Source: Athripsodes cinereus (taxonomy: Eukaryota; Arthropoda; Insecta; Trichoptera; Leptoceridae). From it: a stretch of 64,000 nt of DNA. The translations under genes were made by a program, and so were the position numbers. Each line of letters opens with the position of its first letter. The stretch's first letter is position 1. The notes under the pieces are model-generated. The model searched no databases. It saw only the letters and a program-made list of their open reading frames with translations, and was not told the DNA's origin. The stretch lies in the NCBI GenBank assembly GCA_947579605.1, contig OX388311.1, forward strand, positions 29,514,951-29,578,950, in the 5' to 3' direction. Shown one piece after another: positions 42,336 to 53,527 of the stretch.

Positions 42336-42500
42336 CTACTGTCACACGTACGATTTGGATGTGCTGTCAGGGAACTTTCTTCGCTCTGAATACTTTACAA
42401 CAAAGCGCTTGAGGAACAGTAAGGCGCCGTGCCGCGCCCACCGCTACATAATAATATTGTTAACATTATACGCGATAGTATTCATGTATCACGAATACAT
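42336..42500 (+). CDS. Probable host exon encoding a membrane segment
   Basis: A strong acceptor (tctattcaaatttcttcttag) and a donor (acat|gtaagaaag) bound 165 bases open in one frame, phase 2 at both ends. It reads YCHTYDLDVLSGNFLRSEYF, then TTKRLRNSKAPCRAHR, then a hydrophobic stretch YIIILLTLYAIVFMYHEY. Basic residues directly before one membrane span suggest a signal-anchor (type II) membrane protein such as Golgi enzymes have, but no family is recognised. The GC-rich, CpG-containing part (aaggcgccgtgccgcgccca) stands out from the AT-rich surroundings. An alternative is a first exon starting at the ATG at 42298, in the same frame. No further exons were found, so this could also be a remnant. 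Confidence 0.45.
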
Positions 42501-42664
42501 GTAAGAAAGTTACTTTGCAGTATGTGAAATACTACGGAGGCAAATTAATAGCTATAGTGCTTTCTATGTTGGCAATTCCCATATTACAAATTAAAAAGCA
42601 ATTTTTACAGCATTGTCATTTTTTTACTTAATAAATGGAATTTTATCCAACTTCATAATGCACA

Positions 42665-42838
42665 TAATTACTATTACAACTAGAAATTCCAGGTAGGGTC
42701 CAGAGACAGACGCAAACGCAGATGGCTGGAGGTGTTCAGATGAGACATACGGGGTAGGGATATTATCCAGAATGACGCTCTTGACACAGCAACAAGGCGA
42801 CGAAAGACGGAAAGTCGGACTCTACCTTCATGTAAAAT
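42665..42838 (+). pseudogene. LINE ORF tail fragment
   Basis: Reads RDRRKRRWLEVF, stop, DIRGRDIIQNDALDTATRRR, K. The R-W-L-E-V and D-I-R..DALD-A-R-R pattern is a LINE ORF tail. About 50 codons with a stop inside; no tail repeat retained. Confidence 0.45.
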
Positions 42839-43600
42839 AAAATGAAATGGCATTGATGGATCACGTTCCTACGTACACCTTGAATGTTTGATTGAAAAAC
42901 ACTCAACCATGACCAGATCTTGATTGTGAAAAACATTAATTTTTAATTAAAAATGTGAATCGAATATTTGTGGGAAGAAAATGTATATAAAATAAATGTG
43001 TACGGTTCTCGCTCGTCTCTTTGTTAAATAAGTATCGTAGTGGTATGTAAATTTAAAACAACAACATGCAAGTGTGTACAGAAACAAGTACCTTCCTATG
43101 TACATATTTAATAAATTCACAAAAGAACTCGATTTCAATTCAATTTACGACGATTGTAATCGATATTGTCTGTGGTTGTCGTCGAGATCAGGCGCGTCTC
43201 TTACAGTAATCGTATTAGGCAAGCTGCCAAGGGCTTAAAAAATTAAAAGATCTTAAAAACTAAATAGGCACTTAAGAAATACGATAATACGGACAAGTGA
43301 ATAATAATAAACATACTACATAAAGCACGCAAAAAATCTTTGCCCTTATTTTAAGACCGGGAGGGTAAAATTTGTTTCTATCATCTTTTTGTACTATTGT
43401 AATGTTTATGCTGTTTGTTGTTAGCCCCAATACAGGTGCAGTGCACCTAGTGGGGCAGCAACACCAACGCATTGTTAATGAACGTGACGTATGCAGAATT
43501 TATAAGAAAAATCGAGGATATAAATTGTATTTGTGTTATTGTTTGGATATCGTTTAAGGTTTTCTTCTGGGATCACGTTGGCCTTCAGCTGTAATGATCG
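42839..43600. other. Unassigned DNA
   Basis: Overlapping frames on both strands near 43272-43557 have no domain signal. Nothing else recognised. Confidence 0.45.
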
Positions 43601-44040
43601 TCTTTTTTTTTTTTATTTATTTGAAAAATATCACAAAAATACATATATATTACACATTTACTAAAATACACTTAAAAATCTATTGTTTACTATCCCATTG
43701 AAAGAGTTATACTTGTGTATGGGATAGATTTACAGTATTCTTAATTTTACACATCTAAACAATAATATACTTAACTAATACTTACTCTAGATATATTCTA
43801 CTTGACAATTAACTTTTTTTTCAATAAACCTATTTTATTTTTAAATACTCTATAATTTCCGACGTTTTTCAGTTCCTTTGGTAACCTATTAAACCATTTT
43901 GTACCCTGGTAGATGTAATGATGTTGTGTCATAGTTTTCCTACACATAGGTACAGATAAATTACCCGCCATATGTGACCTTCGACTCCGGACTGTATCAG
44001 CGACCTGACCATCAAAAGTTTCTTTAACTGTCTTATCGTT
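43601..44040 (-). pseudogene. LINE C-terminal fragment with poly(A) tail
   Basis: Minus strand reads GQVADTVRSRRSHMAGNLSV, PMCRKTMTQHHYIYQGTKWF, NRLPKELKN, FKNKIGLL, then a 3' UTR and an A run (T13 at 43602-43615 on the plus strand). The G-x-K-W-F-N-R-L-P-x-E-L-K pattern belongs to the C-terminal region of jockey/CR1-group LINEs, comparable with RLYNKLPDTIK in the LINE at 25.7 kb. No start and no RT core: 5'-truncated. Confidence 0.7.
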
Positions 44041-44775
44041 AGTAATAATAATTGTTACATAAATAATGTATTTTTAATGATATACGTGTGTTGGAAATGT
44101 TTTATGAATAAAGGAATTATGAATAAAGAGAATTTGAATTTGAAAATGTAAACGAATATAAAACTAAATGGAGAAGGCTTTCAACTAGTAATAGACGTGA
44201 AAAGGCTGAAAAGAATAATAAAAACAGGATATTCCATGGTAAGGATCTTTACTTAAAAACAAGAATAAATAAAATAAAAGGAGTAAAACATAGTATGGCA
44301 CGTCTCTGGATATGGTGATTTTTTCTTACATTTTCTTTCTTATTATTTATTTTTTTGCGTTACTACTTGTCATTTACTGTCCAAGCACGACACGATGGTA
44401 GAAAAAGAGTAGATGAATAAGAATAAGAGAAGAAGGAAGAGGAGGAGAAATGAAAGTAATAAGAATTATTGGAGATTCGTATCAACAATTCAGTGGTAGT
44501 CAGCAGCGGTTCTTCTTTAAGAGCGTTGATGCGGCGGACTTGTTTCATAAATTTTACCTACTGATAAAAAAATATCACATTTTCATCTTATTCCACAAAA
44601 TGGCGCTAAACGATTAATTCAAATTGTTTTCTTTTTAAAATGTTTCACAATTTTCAATCCGTATACATTGAAACTATTTGAATACGTACATCAATATATT
44701 TTTCGTACCGTGAAAACTTGAGCAGGCTCGTGCTTAGAGGATTTATTGGATTATCTTTCAAAATAAAATACAAAC
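44041..44775. other. Unassigned DNA with a LINE-like A-rich end
   Basis: A segment ending gaataaagagaatttgaatt (44100-44140) looks like another retroelement 3' end. Purine-rich run at 44395-44455. No gene seen. Confidence 0.4.
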
Positions 44776-44852
44776 TCATCCTGAAAGTCTAAAGTTTTAT
44801 TGGTATGGAAGGGATGATTTGCATGCTTATTACATGCGTATGTCCCTGCCCA
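44776..44852 (+). mobile_element. Family C fragment
   Basis: CTCATCCTGAAAGTCTAAAG, GGAAGGGATGATTTGCATGC, TTATTACATGCGTATGTC match the middle of family C. Confidence 0.45.
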
Positions 44853-45340
44853 CACTACAACATTCTTCAGTTCATGATTTACGACCCATGCAATTAGAAT
44901 GTGGCATAATCTACCTCGCAATATCAGAAACTCCCCTACGCTACACGTTTTTAAAAAATAATCTAAAATCCGTAGACTTATCCTAAATAGTTCCTCCCTG
45001 CGCCTTAATCCTTCATTTTGTAGTATTCATTACAGGAAACATGACACATAAATGAAAGAGTGTAATAAGTTATAATTAAGTTTAGTATAAACTTTTAAAA
45101 GGGCAGCGCCCGCCGCATACCTCGTGCCGTACCAGGAGATATGTATCTCCATAACGATACACACATGCACAAACAGGAATTAAAGCGAGAAATGCTGCCC
45201 CGAGGGAGCACTCTAGATTTAGCGGCCACACACCAAAAAAATTGGTGCAAAAGGGAAAGGAAGAAATGGGAATATGCCATCTTCTCTATGCAGTATCGCT
45301 AGTTATTTGAAGGGGATATTAGGCTACCAAAGAAAGTACA
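44853..45340. other. Unassigned DNA, probably 3' part of the next LINE
   Basis: The minus-strand frame 45095-45280 may be 3' UTR of the LINE remnant above it; no domain. Confidence 0.35.
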
Positions 45341-45885
45341 GAAGTTTCTGAAGGCGAAAAAGTTTTTCCCTGTGGCCACTAAGTCCGCATGTCCTACAGG
45401 TTTAGAGGATGGACCACGAACAGCAACGAGCATCTCCTCTCTTTTCCTACTGATGTCGGTGTGGGAATTTTATTAACATCACCCCCCATATACCTGTGAC
45501 TATATAAAATTACTATCCTAGAAATTATAATCACAACAAATAAAAATATGACTGAAAATCAATCCAAATCCCACAAAATATGTTACGACGTTTGGGATTC
45601 AGAGTGACAGAAATTACACGAAGGGGATGATTTTATCCCAAACTGGTGAAGACGCGCATTGAATACTCCATGACCAGTAAGGAATTGTGTTGTCCAGTAC
45701 TCAGGGTGAATCCACACAGAGTTTACGCGCCACTTCACTTGCGGAAGGAAGAGAAAAGTTGTTCTACCAACAGAAGTTAGCGACCAACGGGACTGCCACG
45801 CAGTGTAAAGAGCTTCGAGATTCTCAGATTCAAATCGAAGGGGATCTGAAGGAGGCTGCAATCCAATCATTGAAGGACGATGTCT
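45341..45885 (-). pseudogene. R1/I-like LINE C-terminal remnant
   Basis: The minus-strand frame 45583-45870 contains NLEALYTAWQSRWSLTSVGR, TTFLFLPQVKWRV, TTQFLTGHGVFNARLHQF and SPSCNFCHSESQTS. The GR-T-x-F-x-P-x-V and QFLTGHGxFxxxLxxF blocks followed by a C-x-x-C finger are typical of the region after the RNase H domain in R1/I/LOA-type LINEs. A stop follows, then HILWDL continues the motif, and farther on (45341-45400) a GKNFFAFRNFCTFFGS stretch is the likely end. Frame breaks make it a pseudogene. Confidence 0.7.
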
Positions 45886-46640
45886 CTTGAAATTTAGTAT
45901 AAACTGTTAACATTTAGTATTAATTGCTTTTTTTTATGAATTTAGTGTTATTATTATTAATGCCACCAACCGCCACTGCAGTGGTAGTACGTAGTATAGA
46001 AAATCGTGGCGTGGTGAGGATTTGATCAAGACTCGTGATATTGACTCTGGTTTGTAATTAAACACAGGAATGTAAATAAGGGTAGATACTACTTATGTAT
46101 CTACTTATATTTATGAAGTATAATATATCTACTAGATACTATTTAGTATCAGTGTTGCTATATAGCTTACATTAAACACCCTTGGCTAGAAACATCTCGA
46201 AGCTTGTTGAGCCAGATGTTGTTATCATGGAATAAGGATACATAGAGTTAAATAATAAAAGATGAAGCATTTGTAATGGAATTCTTCGTGCTTTATAATA
46301 CACTTATTTGAGTGTCTTATAATGTGAGAAATAATTCGTTAAATTATTATCCTTCTTAAAAATGTACCTAACATTAAACTTTGATATTATGTAAATGATT
46401 ATTTTTGATTAAACTCTTGAAGACTCTTTCTTATACCTTGATATCTCAGATGTCAAAGGACTCATTCTAATCCACTCTTCTATACAAAATATTGTCCACA
46501 CGAGCGAACTCCATTGGGAAACTAGAAGAGCTGGCTAGCAAAAACTGCTTTGTGGGAATCTTTAATGCTACATTTACGTCTACGATACAAAGAAAATAAA
46601 AAAATAAAGCAATGATTATAATTAACACATTATTTATTTA
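45886..46640. other. Unassigned DNA
   Basis: Holds the second copy of the short repeat of 36220-36320 (46500-46565); otherwise AT-rich with nothing recognised. Confidence 0.4.
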
Positions 46641-46649
46641 TTTTATTAT

Positions 46650-46808
46650 GAAGAAGCTGAAGTAAAGAGTCGAAGACTGTTTCCAAGTTTGGATTAGTTT
46701 TAGGAAATCTGTATATTGATAGTATGTAGGTATAACTGTATTTTATTTCAAAGTGTTTTGTGTAAATTTGCTTGTAATCAATATGTAGTAAAGAATAAAT
46801 AAACAAAA
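46650..46808 (+). mobile_element. LINE-A-like 3' tail, diverged
   Basis: gaagctgaagtaaagagtcg, ctgtatattgatagtatgta, aatcaatatgtagtaaagaa, taaataaac: same order of words as the LINE-A tail but clearly older or a sister family. Confidence 0.45.
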
Positions 46809-47332
46809 ATAAATGAAGACTCGATTTAAAACTTTCATTCCAATATTACAAGCATGTATTCTCTATAATATTTTAACTCAATGGTTCCAACATTAGGTAT
46901 ATTTACTCATTACAAAGCGATATGACATTCATTTTGAATTTAATAATAAATTATTGTCCAGAATATAATATATTTGAATGCCACAGATGATGATGAAATG
47001 AGATTTGATGTAAAGTTTCATCTTTAATTCTACTAAGACCAAATATTACAATACACCTTAGGGAGAGACTTATTCTGAACTAGTTCTTAATTTGGTTTTG
47101 ATTTGATCTTATTTGCTCTAACATCTAAATAGGCTTCAAAATTTCACATTTTCCACCAATTGTAAGGGAAACATAGAATAACCTTCGATGACATGTACCT
47201 AATGCTGTTCATGTTAGGTTGTTCTAACATTATTATCAAAATTAGATAGATCACTTTTATTTGATAATTATGATATTGACATGTAGAAAACGACTTGTAT
47301 GTTTAAAATTGACAAAAGAGATATTATTATAC
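46809..47332. other. AT-rich DNA, nothing recognised
   Basis: No frame or family match. Confidence 0.5.
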
Positions 47333-47445
47333 ATGTTTAATTCAGAGATGATGTGTGACACTCATCTTGAATGTCTCTACTTTTTGTGACACGGAGAGGA
47401 CAACTTGAATATTAGCAGTTGGTGTGCTGAATATCTTATTTTAAC
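47333..47445 (+). mobile_element. Family C fragment
   Basis: TTTAATTCAGAGATGATGTG, TGACACTCATCTTGAATGTC, ACACGGAGAGGACAACTTGA and AGCAGTTGGTGTGCTGAAT; head and tail missing. Confidence 0.5.
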
Positions 47446-47838
47446 AAGGCACTCAAAATTGATGAGATTATTTAACGGTAGGTTTTATAATAAATTGAAT
47501 TCGTTGAATTCTGTTTCCTTTTTTATTCACGACTCATTTCTTATCATGAAAAAGAGTTATCAAAGTGATAAAGATTGTGAAATAAGAGGAATAACGTGAA
47601 AATAATAATAATAATAACAACGGGAAGGAGACAAACAAGTATATTAATTGAATTCTTAAGAGGCCCTTGTTGGGTGTAATGTAAATATTTATTAAATAAA
47701 ACCTCCCAGAAAAATCTCAATGTTAATAAAGATATTTGAGTCTGTTCTTTTGTATGCTTATTAAACATTATCTTCTCAACCGGGAACAAAAGGAGATAAT
47801 GTGGAAAATTCATAAGTTAGGTGGACTAACTAATCAGG
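47446..47838. other. AT-rich DNA, nothing recognised
   Basis: Opposite-strand frames at 47405-47813 overlap each other and are not supported. Confidence 0.45.
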
Positions 47839-48320
47839 TCAGGGGTGGGCAAACAGTCGATAACGATTGACCCGATTATTGAGTCGATCGCCCGTATACA
47901 TTTAAAAAAATTAAGAGAAGTCGACTAAAAATGCCAGAATCGAGAGTATGATAAATATTAAAATGAGGATAACGTTAAACATTTTAATTTCTTACATCAT
48001 TTTGAAATTTTGGCGATTGGGGAGTAGAAGTTAAGAGTGCATGGGAAATTGTAAAATTTTGGAAACTGAGACTTCAATTTTTTTTTTTGTTTTATCGGAG
48101 CAAGTATTCTTTGACGTAACCGAAGAAAACGTTAAAAATTTCACACTCCTATAGCATTTCGAAAACGTGACAACGAGATTTACAATATAAAGAAAATCAT
48201 AACTTTCTGGGAAACAGAACCCTTTTTTTTTGTTTGTGTGTCGATCGCTTGTCGTAATATTTTGTTGTAGATCGGATGTAGATGTAGATGACCTGGGGGT
48301 CTAAAATGCCCACATTGAGC
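47839..48320. mobile_element. hAT-like MITE
   Basis: Left end caggggtgggcaaacagtcg; right end complement caatgtgggcattttag. The CAGGGGTGGGCAAAC start is common among hAT termini, and a gtcgat word recurs inside (47857, 47884, 48240). No 8-bp duplication or transposase frame was seen. Confidence 0.45.
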
Positions 48321-48499
48321 AATTCATCCTCCCGAATTGTCAGCAGATCCGTAACAATTCCTCTAATTTTCGTAAAATGGTCTAGATTGTACGCGATTCA
48401 CCCGCAATTCATTTCATCAAATGATTCATATTTGGTGAAATGTTGCCGTTAAATCGTTTTATAATTCCTATTATGATTCATATAAAGTGGCCTTTTTAG

Positions 48500-48918
48500 C
48501 CCCCCTGGTTTCGACTTTAAAGTCGAAACTCTACTCTACGAAAGTCACTACTCAATCTTTGAAGTAAAACTAAAATAATTTTAATAATTGTAACTTTTAT
48601 TATTGTGAGTTCTATCGAAGTGAAATTTTTAACTACTTATTTTCATGATTTTTGTCTTGTTTTTTGCTTTTGATTAGAGTATAGTAAAACATGTATTATT
48701 ATTATTTACTAGCAACGTGTGTTCGTCATACGTTTCGGTAATTTGCGGGACCTTGATTGGTTTGTTTAATGGAGAAATATAAATGTTAATATTTGTTGGT
48801 TGAACTGTTTGTGTCCCTTAAGAATATAGAATAAAAAATTATTGTGTTTTTTTTTCATAATTATAAAAACATGGAGTTTTACAAAATTAACATCGACTCA
48901 ATAAATAAAAAAAATATC
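48500..48918 (+). mobile_element. Penelope-like terminal element, interrupted
   Basis: ctggtttcgactttaaagtc, gaaactctactctacgaaag, tcactactcaatctttgaag, taaaactaaaat, then unrelated AT-rich sequence, then gttttacaaaattaacatcg, actcaataaataaaaaaaat. The first part equals the inner half, and the last part the outer end, of the palindrome at 16.44 kb. The hammerhead-like left part is collapsed into a short perfect hairpin (tttcgacttt/aaagtcgaaa). Confidence 0.5.
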
Positions 48919-49300
48919 TACTTCTCGATCACAGTCTAACGCCGGATTGAAAAACTAGTAAAATTAATTATCACTTGTAGCATAACAACAATGATATAAA
49001 TTAAAAGATGAAAAGTTTTGTTGATAGAAAATTATTATCATCCTTTTATTTTACAGTTCGGTTACTTGGTAATCAAGGTTTTTGTAACTTTTTTCTCGTT
49101 TTTTTTTGTAATTAGTAGACAGATCCTTAAATTATTTAAAATAAGTTTCACGTCTAGGTTTTTTTTTCGAAATTGTGCTTACACATAAATTATTACTTTT
49201 CATATTTTATGAGTTTAGAGAATATTTATTTATTAAATCAACAACTGAGCTTTTTTCGTTACATAAAACATATTAATACCATAATAATGTATCTTAATAA
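48919..49300. other. AT-rich DNA, nothing recognised
   Basis: No frame or family match. Confidence 0.5.
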
Positions 49301-49302
49301 TA

Positions 49303-49755
49303 TTCCCAAATACACATAATATACAAACAACCGTCGCAGAAAAAATACGTAAATATACAGAACTAGCAGGAGAAATAAAAAATAGTTGGCATTCTAGATC
49401 CGTTTATATAATACCTTTAGTCATGTCAGCTACAGGGGTAACTCCGAAATCTTTAATAAATAATCTACAAAAATTAGATTTACCGGTTAATTTGTATATT
49501 AAAATTCAAAAATCTATTATAATAAACACTTGTAATATTGTAAAAAAGTTTTTGAACACAGATATTTCAGGCACAATGCTGGTATTTTGATCCCGCGTTT
49601 TGAGCCTAATCCTTTGATATCCTGTATATCTGGATAGGTGAATTTTTCCCGGCATTAGACTGTTAAGTTTTTGTGTGACCATGACTGATCATATGGAGAC
49701 TTATCTGGTTGTATAATGCTGAGAAGTGTGGATGGCAATTCTGCCGCCGCGTAAA
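49303..49755 (+). pseudogene. RLE-type LINE C-terminal fragment, copy 2
   Basis: Encodes TTVAEKIRKYTELAGEIKNS, WHSRSVYIIPLVMSATGVTP and the same ending as copy 1, with only a handful of differences (for example Asn-Ser for Asn-Ile), then the same 3' UTR to tggcaattctgccgccgcgt. It begins just after the endonuclease motif of copy 1, so it is more strongly 5'-truncated. Orientation is opposite to copy 1 (33.8 kb), making a 15-kb-apart inverted pair. Confidence 0.8.
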
Positions 49756-50214
49756 AAATAGGAACGATTTTATAATACATCAATTTCTCATGCATAACAA
49801 AAATAAAAATCAATAAATTGTGAAGAGCAATTTGTACAAAAAAATAAAAAATATTAATTTCATGGATGAAAAAAAAAACAATATAAAAATAAGATAGGTA
49901 GAGCAAATAATAAGAAAAAAACATTATTTTGATATAAATATTTGAATAAGTAATATTAAAATCGATACAATCATTGTAGTACATAATCTCATATCACAGT
50001 CATCTTTACATTGGTATATGTACCCATTGTACGACAGCATACACAACAATTCTATACAAAGGCCTACATATTCATCAAAATGATACACAGTTTACTGATA
50101 CATTCAGAAAAATATTCCATATATTATAAAAAAGTCCTATTAGGTATGGTGAAAAAGACAACTGTTTCCCTTCCACAAGGATTTCAATCTTCTGTGGTAG
50201 ATAGTATTTATTAG

Positions 50215-50490
50215 TAAATATTGAAGAACGAATAAAAGGACAGGAACAGGTTGTCAGACCTGGAAACTTGGAACGATCAGCGACAGTGCAATATTTCATA
50301 GACATTGGTGACAAATTATTCTCACATAACCAGACTATACTTGCAATCTATAAACTGATAAGGAAATCCATAGAAATCTACAGACACACAACAATTATCA
50401 ACAGGGATTACAGTAAAATCAGCTTGGGACCACTAATAACATCATTATTCATCTATGTCTCTCACACACGTACACAACTCATCAACTAAT
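50215..50490 (+). pseudogene. Penelope-like ORF fragment (GIY-YIG region C-terminal part)
   Basis: A frame around 50225-50489 reads QEQVVRPGNLERSATVQYFI, DIGDKLFSHNQTILAI, YKLIRKSIEIYRHTTIINRD, YSKISLG. The sequence order SA-x-x-x-Y-F-x-x-x-G, then I-R-K-S-I-E-I-Y-R-H, then I-N-R-D-x-x-x-x-S resembles the segment following the GIY-YIG nuclease core of Penelope-like elements, where REAIEI-KH and FNR-x-G are typical. Upstream frame pieces (50011-50214) show no clear GIY or YIG motif. The assignment is from pattern memory and not from a search. It would be the only protein-level trace of Penelope here, 1.3 kb from the Penelope-like hairpin element. Confidence 0.4.
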
Positions 50491-51500
50491 AACATCAACA
50501 CCACCAACAACACAGATATATGAAACAAAAATATATGAAACATAACACAAATTCTATTAAGAATATTTCAGGAGTAAAAGAACTCCTATTTATCCGTACT
50601 TTTGTTAGACAATATCAATTATAACTTAAATATTCTGTCAAATCAACTAATACCATAAACCTAGAAATAACGTCTCCAACCCTACCACGTAAATGGCCAA
50701 TGGTAGCAGATCCCACCTTGAGACCCACTCATTCACGAGCATGCAGCATTTTGTGGCATTCAAAAACACTCCCTCAAACCAAATGTATGATAGTCATACC
50801 CACAACCATTTACCATCTTGCACCCATCATCAAAGATTCTCTTAAAAGATATGTTTTGCACATTGAGCCCCTGTCCCCATGTGTACCATGGATTATCAGA
50901 TAAGACTAATTCGCAAAAAGTTTACCTCTTAGCTGGCCGTGTCCATGACAAACTTCATAGATAAATGGTCAAGGGACAAGAAGCTCATTCTTATTCTTGC
51001 ACGTCCGCAAACAATTTGCATTCTTCCAGTATTCTGAAGCCGGGATCGTGTAGAAGTTGTAGTAGTAGAAGAAATTATTCCCAACTGTATGTAGCATATA
51101 CCATCATAGTATCTTTAATATGGGGTAAACAGAGAAATTGCGCAGTAGTTTTTTATTCATAAATACCTGGTTTAGATATAGTTTCATGAAGAATGATCAT
51201 TGCCATCTAATAAAAAAAAAATGTACTTTTTGTACTCCAAAGAAGAACACTTAAGGCCGAACGAAGGAAAAAAAAATACCAAGATAGGTTCTCTCACGCA
51301 AGATTTATCAGTAATAGTAATATGGCTTCACATGAAGAACATACTCGTGGAATAGATTGGTAGGTACTTCAGGACAAGGGTGTACCAAGGATTTTCTCTA
51401 GGAGGGGGGAGGCAGTAGCTAATCAAATTTTTAAAATTACAAAGGTTTGGCCTTTTTAAATTTTAGTTCCAGTTATCACGATTTCATAAATTATTTTTAT
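50491..51500. other. Unassigned DNA with unusually low stop density
   Basis: Short plus-strand frames at 50700-50903 and 50965-51162 show no recognisable domain. The composition (cacccat, ccatt, aaccaaat) is less AT-rich than the surroundings; possibly older retroelement or PLE sequence. Confidence 0.35.
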
Positions 51501-51504
51501 TATG

Positions 51505-51655
51505 AAGACATGAGTTTTGTCACCCATTTTGGATGTCTCAATTTTTTTGTTGGCTCTGAGAAGACAGCTTGCATCTTAAATACGCGCAGCTGGTCTGCCT
51601 TCTAACCAACTTGTGCATATGCTGTGATGGTACATATAGTAACAGTAGTGCTTTT
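51505..51655 (+). mobile_element. Family C SINE-like element, 5'-truncated
   Basis: GAAGACATGAGTTTTGTCAC, CCATTTTGGATGTCTCAATT, GAGAAGACAGCTTGCATC, AGCTGGTCTGCCTTCTAACC, TATGCTGTGATGGTACATAT, AGTAACAGTAGTG. Confidence 0.65.
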
Positions 51656-52490
51656 ATTATGTTTTAAGGCTATCTACCCAAAAAAGTGGATTTAGTAATT
51701 GGGCATACATGCAAAAAAAAAATCCCCTCCTCTCATCAGATTTTCAATTTGGGATAGGAGTTCAAGATATTTCACGATCTAATTGATTTTGTAAAACAGT
51801 CTTCTAGAACTTCCCACTTCGATGCCAATTCCTCATACTTTCATACTTATTTAGCATTTTTTCTACAAGTTTCGAGATCCTAGGGGTGTGTAGTTGCCCT
51901 CCATTGCCGCCTCTGTGTGCGCTCACTCCTCAGGGATTGCGAATCGTAATTAAGATGGGTATGGTAGATAATTAAAATGGAGTACTCACCTACCTACTAT
52001 CTACATGATTGAAATAAAATATCCACTATATACTAGATAGACATTTAACGCTAGAAATATGTGATCAATGAAATGATGAAATTTACTCATCTTCTTATTG
52101 GTATGAAACTATCATCATAATTCGGTTGACGTATGCAGTCTGTTATGATGCCGAATAGATTTTGACAGATTTGTACAGATTATTCGTTAACAGTTAGTAA
52201 ATTAATGAAAATACAATATTGATCTCAATACCAACAACTTGATATTTTAATATTCCAAGATATGTCGTATTAAAGTTTTGAAACAGTACGGTGGTATATC
52301 GACAGCTTGAAATAAATATGTGCTTTGAACAGAAATTATTCAAGTTTTAAATAGAATATAATTTTCTACGTGTAAATAAGCCATAAATCTAGATTTCGAA
52401 AACAAATTTGAAGTTGATGAAATTTTTTTGAAGTTGGCATGGAACTGGAAAGTCGATAAGTTTTATAAGTGGATGTATAGTTTTTGATTA
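51656..52490. other. AT-rich DNA, nothing firmly recognised
   Basis: A GC-richer block near 51885-51940 (gggtgtgtagttgccctcca, ttgccgcctctgtg) might be a hAT-like end; not supported by a partner. Confidence 0.4.
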
Positions 52491-52493
52491 CTT

Positions 52494-52720
52494 TTCCGTG
52501 GGGCACCTAGTAAAGAATTGGACTTACACTCTTTTCCGTAATTTTTCGAGTGTCCTGTAAAAGGCAGGTGTCCGCTAATATGAAGATATTTTACATTTCA
52601 AATTCACCGATGAGGTTTGCCACACACCATTCATTGCCACAGAGAAAACAACTTGCATGCTCGTTATACTGTATGTAGTTAATATAATGGCTTTCCCACT
52701 ACCGGTATATGCTTGGATAA
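52494..52720 (+). mobile_element. Family C SINE-like element
   Basis: TCCGTGGGGCACCTAGTAAA, ACACTCTTTTCCGTAATTTT, TCGAGTGTCCTGTAAAAGGC, AGGTGTCCGCTAATATGAAG, AATTCACCGATGAGGTTTGC, AAAACAACTTGCATGCTCGT; the last part is worn. Confidence 0.75.
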
Positions 52721-52739
52721 TGGATAGTATAAAACTATA

Positions 52740-53010
52740 TATAGAGTTGCGGTGTGCAGCGATTTCCTCTGGTGGATAGATACTGTCTGGAATAACTCCT
52801 CTCATTCCAGTCCAATCTCGTATATTGCGCAGCAACGATGTCTGCCTTCTGCCAGCCCCCCGACGTCCCTCTATCTTGCCTGTCATAATCAAACACAGAA
52901 TGTGGTACTTTTCTCTACGCATTATGTGACCCAGATATGAGATCTTACGCACTTTGACATCCAACAGGAGTTCTCTGTCCATTCCAGCTCTTTTTAACAC
53001 GCCTACATTA
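52740..53010 (-). pseudogene. LINE C-terminal fragment
   Basis: Minus-strand codons read LKRAGMDRELLLDVKVRKIS, YLGHIMRREKYHILCLIMTG, KIEGRRGAGRRQTSLLRNIR, DWTG. The pattern YLGHIMR-x-EKY-x-LL-I-x-GKIEG-R-GRR is a common LINE ORF tail. The open frame 52575-53000 continues out of the LINE into the antisense of the neighbouring family C copy, so its last 60 or so residues are meaningless. Confidence 0.75.
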
Positions 53011-53527
53011 ATTGTGACCCCATCAGTCCAATTAATACGAAGATACTATAACCATAGACAATTAACGTTTCTGATACAATAGTGTGATTTCGTATCTAGC
53101 CAACAGCTTGAAAACATTACAAAATAAAAACTTCCGCTCAAACTATCACACAGATGTCGGTATGGTGTCTAATCGGGATACAAAAAAAACATAACAGATA
53201 TAGACATATAGATATATGGGATATAAAATTTTACTATTTTGTTCTACATCCCTCATCTAGTTAATAAGATCAATGATCTAGATTAGTCCAGTAGTGTTCT
53301 GCACTTCAGCAATGTTTTGAGATGTCTACAGCTACGTACTAACTGCTACGAACTTAAGTATCTACATATTATTCAGAGATAAAACCTACCCTAAGGGCAA
53401 AGCTAAGACTTGAGAGAAGAAACTTACTTTCCTTTATCGATTTTACGTATCTACTTCTCTTCATCAGTCTGTGTTAAGTTTTTAAATTCGTAAAAAAATA
53501 TTGATTTCCTTACAGCTTCGTTTTCAT
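53011..53527. other. AT-rich DNA, nothing recognised
   Basis: No frame or family match. Confidence 0.5.

Noticed and set aside
47839..48320. Complete hAT transposon
   Set aside because: Only terminal likeness; no 8-bp duplication or transposase frame could be shown.
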